From positions 5,269 to 69,268 of the forward strand of contig CAZIZO010000016.1 of NCBI GenBank assembly GCA_964543905.1: 64,000 nt of DNA. Direction: 5' to 3'. Made by a program: the position numbers and the translations under genes. Shown piece by piece: positions 60,483 to 64,000 of this stretch. Origin of the DNA: GCA-016699835 sp964543905 (GTDB lineage Bacteria > Planctomycetota > Phycisphaerae > Phycisphaerales > UBA1924). Every line of letters starts with the position of its first letter. Within the stretch, counting starts at the first letter, position 1. The notes under the pieces were generated by a model. It had not been told where the DNA came from. It searched no databases and saw only the letters and a program-made list of their open reading frames with translations.

Positions 60483-61898
60483 ATGCGTCACTTTGACCTC
60501 TGCGTGATCGGTTCCGGGCCCGCGGGCCAGAAGGCCGCCATCCAGGCGGCCAAACTCGGCAAGCGGGTCTGCGTGATCGAGCAGCGCGAGGTCGTCGGGG
60601 GGGTCGCGATCAACACCGGCACCATCCCGAGCAAGGCCCTCCGCGAGGCCATCCTCCGATCCGCGGGGCACCAGCAGGCGATGCCGTCGGTCGCCGATTT
60701 TCGCGGCGACCACTTCTCCGGGTTCCACAAACTCCTCAACTCCTGCCAGGAGATCATCAAGGCCGAGATCGACGTGGTCCGCGGACACTTTGCCCGCAAC
60801 AACATCCACGTCATCACCGGGAAGGCGCAGTTCCGCGACCCCCACACCATCGACGCGCTCGGGGAGCACGCCAGCGAATCGGTCTCCGCCGATCATGTCC
60901 TGATCGCGGTCGGCACCCAGCCCGCCGCGCCGCCGGGCATTGATTTCGACGGTGCCGATCTGATCGATTCCGATCAACTCATCAAACTCAAAAGCGTGCC
61001 CGCGTCGATGATTGTGGTCGGGGGAGGCGTCATCGGCACGGAGTACGCGTCGATGCTCTGCGCCCTGGGGGTCAAGGTCACCCTCATCGAAGGCCGTAGC
61101 CGCCTGCTCGACTTCGTCGACGCCGAGATCACCGAAGCCCTGCAATACCACCTCCGTCAGGCCGGGGTGACGCTCCGCCTGGGCGAAAAGGTTGTCAAGA
61201 TCTCGAAGGTCGAGCCTCCCCCCGGGGCCCGGACGACCAACGCCATGATGGCGGAGGCCATGCTCGAGAGTGGCAAGACGCTCCGCGCCGATTGCCTTCT
61301 CTATGCCATTGGACGCCAAGGCGCCACGGAGGGCCTCAACCTGGCCAACGCCGGTCTGGAAGCCGACGCTCGGGGGCGAATCAAGGTGGATCCGTGCGGG
61401 CGCACCGCCGTGCCCCACATCTACGCCGCGGGCGACGTCATCGGCTTCCCGTCCCTGGCCTCCTCCAGCATGGAACAAGGACGCCTCGCCGCCTGCAACA
61501 TGTTCAACGAGCGCTGCGAAGTCTCATCCGCTCCGCTCCCCTACGGCATCTACTCCATCCCCGAAATCTCGATGGTCGGTTGGACCGAGGAGCGACTCAC
61601 CGCCGAAGGCATCCCCTACGAGACAGGCATCGCCCAATATCGCGAGATCGCACGCGGACAACTCATCGGGGACGAGATCGGCATGCTCAAACTCCTGATC
61701 CATCAGGAGTCTCGCACCATCCTCGGCGTCCACGCGATCGGCACCGGCGCCACCGAACTCATCCACATCGGGCAGACCGCCATGGCCTTCAACGCCACCG
61801 TCGACTACTTCATCAATGCCGTCTTCAACTACCCCACCCTCGCCGAGTGCTACAAGGTCGCGGCACTCAACGGCGTCAACAAACTCCGCAACATGTAG
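60483..61898 (+). CDS. sthA: Si-specific NAD(P)(+) transhydrogenase (soluble)
   Basis: This 471-residue flavoprotein exchanges reducing equivalents between NADPH and NAD+. It shows FAD-binding IGSGPAGQKAA, then GGVAINTGTIPSKALREA where disulfide reductases have CxxxxC, so the redox disulfide is absent. The NAD domain reads VVGGGVIGTEYASML and the second FAD motif IYAAGDVIGFPSLAS. The C-terminus reads YPTLAECYK rather than the HxxP dyad of lipoamide or glutathione reductases. These losses are typical of SthA. Length and order agree. Confidence 0.92.
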   Translation: MRHFDLCVIGSGPAGQKAAIQAAKLGKRVCVIEQREVVGGVAINTGTIPSKALREAILRSAGHQQAMPSVADFRGDHFSGFHKLLNSCQEIIKAEIDVVRGHFARNNIHVITGKAQFRDPHTIDALGEHASESVSADHVLIAVGTQPAAPPGIDFDGADLIDSDQLIKLKSVPASMIVVGGGVIGTEYASMLCALGVKVTLIEGRSRLLDFVDAEITEALQYHLRQAGVTLRLGEKVVKISKVEPPPGARTTNAMMAEAMLESGKTLRADCLLYAIGRQGATEGLNLANAGLEADARGRIKVDPCGRTAVPHIYAAGDVIGFPSLASSSMEQGRLAACNMFNERCEVSSAPLPYGIYSIPEISMVGWTEERLTAEGIPYETGIAQYREIARGQLIGDEIGMLKLLIHQESRTILGVHAIGTGATELIHIGQTAMAFNATVDYFINAVFNYPTLAECYKVAALNGVNKLRNM

Positions 61899-61913
61899 CC
61901 TCGCCGCCCGGGC

Positions 61914-62339
61914 TCACCGCACAAAGTGCAGTTCCAAGTACCGCGCCACGTAGTCCACGATCGACTGCGCCTCGGGAATGTCGGGATTGCTCGTTGGGCC
62001 CAGCGGCTCAAACCGCATCCCTTTGAACCGCGAGATCGCCTCCCGAAGGCTCAGCCCATGCTGCAAGGAGAGCGAGAACGCCCGACAGAACGCCTGGGCC
62101 ATGCCACAGATCGTCGAGCCTTCCTTCGCCATCTTGATAAAGATCTCGCCCGGCCTCCCGTCGGCATACAGCCCGATCGTGAGGTAGCCCTCGTGCCGCG
62201 CAATCGAAAACTTGTGCGTCACCGATTCTCGGGTTACGGGCAAAGACTGTCGAGTCGCGATCATGTTTGGGTCCACGGATCGAAAGTAGGTCACGCCATT
62301 GTGGGTCGTCGAGAACTCCTCGCGCGGGACAACCGCCAT
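61914..62339 (-). CDS. TSCPD domain protein: free-standing C-terminal domain of B12-dependent ribonucleotide reductase
   Basis: This 141-residue protein matches the C-terminal TSCPD domain of class II ribonucleotide reductase NrdJ: RQSLPVTRESVTHKFSIARHEGYLTIGLYADGRPGEIFIKMAKEGST, then SLSLQHGLSLREAISRFKGMRFEPLGPTSNPDIPEAQSIVDYVARYL. Normally these residues are the last ~120 of a 700-1000-residue enzyme. Here they are encoded alone, with no catalytic barrel in the frame. The TSCPD Cys pair is not obvious in the visible segment. It is divergent from the putative secretion-monitor gene. Confidence 0.87.
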   Translation of the reverse strand: MAVVPREEFSTTHNGVTYFRSVDPNMIATRQSLPVTRESVTHKFSIARHEGYLTIGLYADGRPGEIFIKMAKEGSTICGMAQAFCRAFSLSLQHGLSLREAISRFKGMRFEPLGPTSNPDIPEAQSIVDYVARYLELHFVR

Positions 62340-62455
62340 TCCGGCAGCCGTGCGGCATGTACGCCGCCCCATCTCCCGCCACCGCATCGAGCACCCCGTT
62401 CCGAAAGGCACCCGACCACAACCTATCGGGCCACCCACACAAGGAGGTCCACAAA

Positions 62456-62956
62456 ATGGCCGATCGCCCGTCTGCCTGTTTCCGCATGATTGATTTAGGC
62501 CGGCACTCCCCCCTCCATCGCACCCACGACTATCCTTTCGCTCAACCTTCCAACGTGGCTCCCCGTTTGCACCGATCATCTCTTCACCGAATGCCGCACG
62601 ACCGCGCCCAATCCCAGGATCAGATTCCGCGCGGATCGCTCGCCGGTTTGACCGTACTCATCTTGGTCGCCTTCGCGATTCAGGCTTCTCTCGGCGCGCT
62701 CAAGCCGGGCACACTCCAGACGTTGGGCGAAGATTCGGGGACCTCGCATCGTCAGGTGGTGCAATCGCAGCATCAGCAGGCGGCTCGGCCCGTTCGCCGT
62801 CAATCGATCCGCCCCATCGCCGCGACGCTCGCTCGTCAGGCCGATCGCGCTCGGACCTCGTTGGCCCCGCGCTCGTGGGTCTACCTCGGGGCCGCCCCGT
62901 TCACCGAGCACCTCCCTCTGATGCTGCTGGACTTGCCTCCTCCAGCCCGGGCGTAA
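62456..62956 (+). CDS. Small basic signal-anchored protein upstream of secA (SecM-like position)
   Basis: This 166-residue protein starts at an ATG preceded by AAGGAGG. It is Arg/His/Gln/Ser-rich with one hydrophobic segment at about 61-82 (SLAGLTVLILVAFAIQASLGAL). If translated from the internal ATG at 62591 (MPHDRAQSQ), the segment becomes an ordinary signal peptide of a 121-residue secreted protein. The C-terminus reads WVYLGAAPFTEHLPLMLLDLPPPARA, with a Pro triplet six residues from the end. No similarity to E. coli SecM is visible, but length, signal, C-terminal Pro/Arg/Ala and position before secA are shared. Function not proven. Confidence 0.6.
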   Translation: MADRPSACFRMIDLGRHSPLHRTHDYPFAQPSNVAPRLHRSSLHRMPHDRAQSQDQIPRGSLAGLTVLILVAFAIQASLGALKPGTLQTLGEDSGTSHRQVVQSQHQQAARPVRRQSIRPIAATLARQADRARTSLAPRSWVYLGAAPFTEHLPLMLLDLPPPARA

Positions 62957-63165
62957 CTCCGACGCGCGTGCGCGCCCTGGCGCGACGCACGCGCACGCGC
63001 CCTCGCTCGCGCTTGCGTGAGTCCTCCATCCACGAGTTGAGCCCTAGTGGACATCCCCTTCGGGCTCGCACAGGCCCGGGCGCGACCCATTCGTCGCCCG
63101 ATCCATTGTCCCCTCCGATCACCGGCGCCGCGACCACGCGTCCGCGCGCCCCCAGAGAACATCCC
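62957..63165 (+). promoter_or_regulatory. secA leader with GC-rich hairpin
   Basis: These 209 bases separate the small signal-anchored gene from secA. The inverted repeat GCGCGTGCG (62964-62972) with CGCACGCGC (62986-62994) begins 8 bases after the upstream stop. Alternating purine-pyrimidine CG runs continue to about 63015. The secA Shine-Dalgarno is weak (AGAG at 63154-63157). A structure-dependent control of secA translation is plausible. Confidence 0.45.
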
Positions 63166-64000
63166 ATGGCCCTCGCAGAACGTGATATCCCGATCATCGG
63201 CCCCATCCTCCACAAAATCATTGGCACCCGGAACGAGCGCTTCGTCAAGAAGTACACCCAGCGCGTCAACGCGATCAATGCCCTCGAAGGGGAGACTCGC
63301 AAACTCACCGACGCGCAACTCCGCGGGAAACTCCACGAGTTCCGCGCCCGTCTGGACAAGGGAACCAAGGCCGACGACCTCATGATCGAGGCCTTCGCCG
63401 TGGCGCGCGAGGCGATGGACCGCGCGGTGGGGATCCGCAACGTCTTCAACCCCAAGCACAACTTCGACCCTTCGGCGCTCCCCCCCGCCATGCGCGACCT
63501 CTACGCCGCCACCAAGGCCGAGATGGACGCCCGCCCGTCCGCCCCTCCCGAGGGTGAATGGCTGGGCAACAACGACGCCATACCGGGCTGGATGCAGGTG
63601 GACATCGACCCCGCGCTCTACCAGGCGGTGCGAGACCTCTACAAGGAAAGCCGGCCCCCCTTCCGCGCCCGCCCCTTCGACGTCCAACTCATCGGCGGCA
63701 TGGTCCTCTGCCAGGGCAAGATCGCCGAGATGAAGACCGGCGAAGGCAAGACCATCGTGGGCCCGCTCGCCTGCTACATGGCGTGCATCGAGCGCCTCCG
63801 CGTCCACGTCGTGACCGTCAACGACTATCTCGTCCAGCGTGACCGCGACTGGACCTTTCCCTACTTCCACGCCCTGGGCCTCACCGTCGGCGCCATCCAT
63901 CCCCAGCACATGCAGGACGAGGGGATCAAGCGCAACATGTACCGGTGCGACGTCGTCTACGGCACGACCTCCGAGTTCGGCTTCGACTACCTCCGCGACA
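63166..64000 (+). CDS. secA: Preprotein translocase ATPase SecA (partial, runs off right edge)
   Basis: The first 278 residues of the SecA motor are visible. NBD1 shows IGTRNERFVKKYTQRVNAINALE, DVQLIGGMVLCQGKIAEMKTGEGKT (Walker A, 187-196), VVTVNDYLVQRD and YGTTSEFGFDYLRD. Compared with E. coli SecA there is an insertion of about 73 residues (about 92-165) between REAMDRAVGIR and the RPFDVQLIGG motif. The ATG at 63166 has a weak Shine-Dalgarno. The gene continues beyond the window. A small signal-anchored protein gene precedes it. Confidence 0.95.
   Translation, partial: MALAERDIPIIGPILHKIIGTRNERFVKKYTQRVNAINALEGETRKLTDAQLRGKLHEFRARLDKGTKADDLMIEAFAVAREAMDRAVGIRNVFNPKHNFDPSALPPAMRDLYAATKAEMDARPSAPPEGEWLGNNDAIPGWMQVDIDPALYQAVRDLYKESRPPFRARPFDVQLIGGMVLCQGKIAEMKTGEGKTIVGPLACYMACIERLRVHVVTVNDYLVQRDRDWTFPYFHALGLTVGAIHPQHMQDEGIKRNMYRCDVVYGTTSEFGFDYLRD

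Overview
The window is GC-rich, densely coded chromosomal DNA, most likely from a planctomycete of the class Phycisphaerae. Several things point there. Two secreted proteins end in tandem dockerin-like repeats finishing in Gly-Cys. An ECF sigma factor is paired with a Ser/Thr kinase carrying TPR repeats. There is a tandem DUF1080 (3-keto-disaccharide hydrolase) protein, a chlamydial Hc1-like histone protein and a SecA with a large N-terminal insertion. Lineage is inferred from gene content only. I see no insertion sequence, phage, integron or CRISPR array.

Layout. 1-9.0 kb: a partial membrane protein, a serine-hydrolase homologue that has lost its active-site motifs, a ketoacyl-synthase homologue that has lost its catalytic triad, a GxxExxY protein, a family-4-like uracil-DNA glycosylase, an amino-acid permease, a PilZ/J-domain fusion and a HisN-like phosphatase. 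9.2-17.9 kb: one co-oriented block for a type IV pilus/type II secretion-like machine, led by a sensor kinase and a STAS protein, then GspE, GspF, PilM, PilN, PilO, an unrecognised membrane-anchored protein and a GspG-like prepilin. 18-31 kb: an alkaline-phosphatase-superfamily protein, an OmpR-type response regulator, a porin with a long structured leader, a CNNM/CorC protein, a DUF1080 protein, YceI, SmpB, tryptophan dioxygenase, a lipoprotein, a sugar isomerase-like protein, a metallo-hydrolase and a globin-like protein. 31.4-40.8 kb: AspS, the 980-residue repeat/dockerin protein, an unknown secreted protein and the Ser/Thr kinase with its ECF sigma factor.

41-58 kb holds PhzF, a dicarboxylate symporter, an SDR, a pseudouridine synthase, YihY, a lone NuoB, PsuG, tRNA-Asp, an envelope cluster (small membrane protein, coiled-coil protein, HEAT lipoprotein, Lnt), ManA, FabZ-like, the Hc1-like protein, an APH-fold kinase, RsmA and a HAD phosphatase. 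58-64 kb holds the second dockerin-tagged protein, SthA, a standalone copy of the C-terminal domain of B12-dependent ribonucleotide reductase, a small signal-anchored protein and the 5' part of secA.

The most promising candidate for an undescribed system is the gene at 62456-62956. It is a short, basic, signal-anchored protein ending in Pro-Pro-Pro-Ala-Arg-Ala, followed 8 bases after its stop by a GC-rich hairpin and then by secA. This arrangement resembles the E. coli secM-secA secretion monitor, although no sequence similarity to SecM is visible. A second theme is the number of enzyme folds that keep their scaffold but have lost catalytic or cofactor residues: the ketoacyl synthase, beta-lactamase fold, GxxExxY nuclease fold, globin and UDG.
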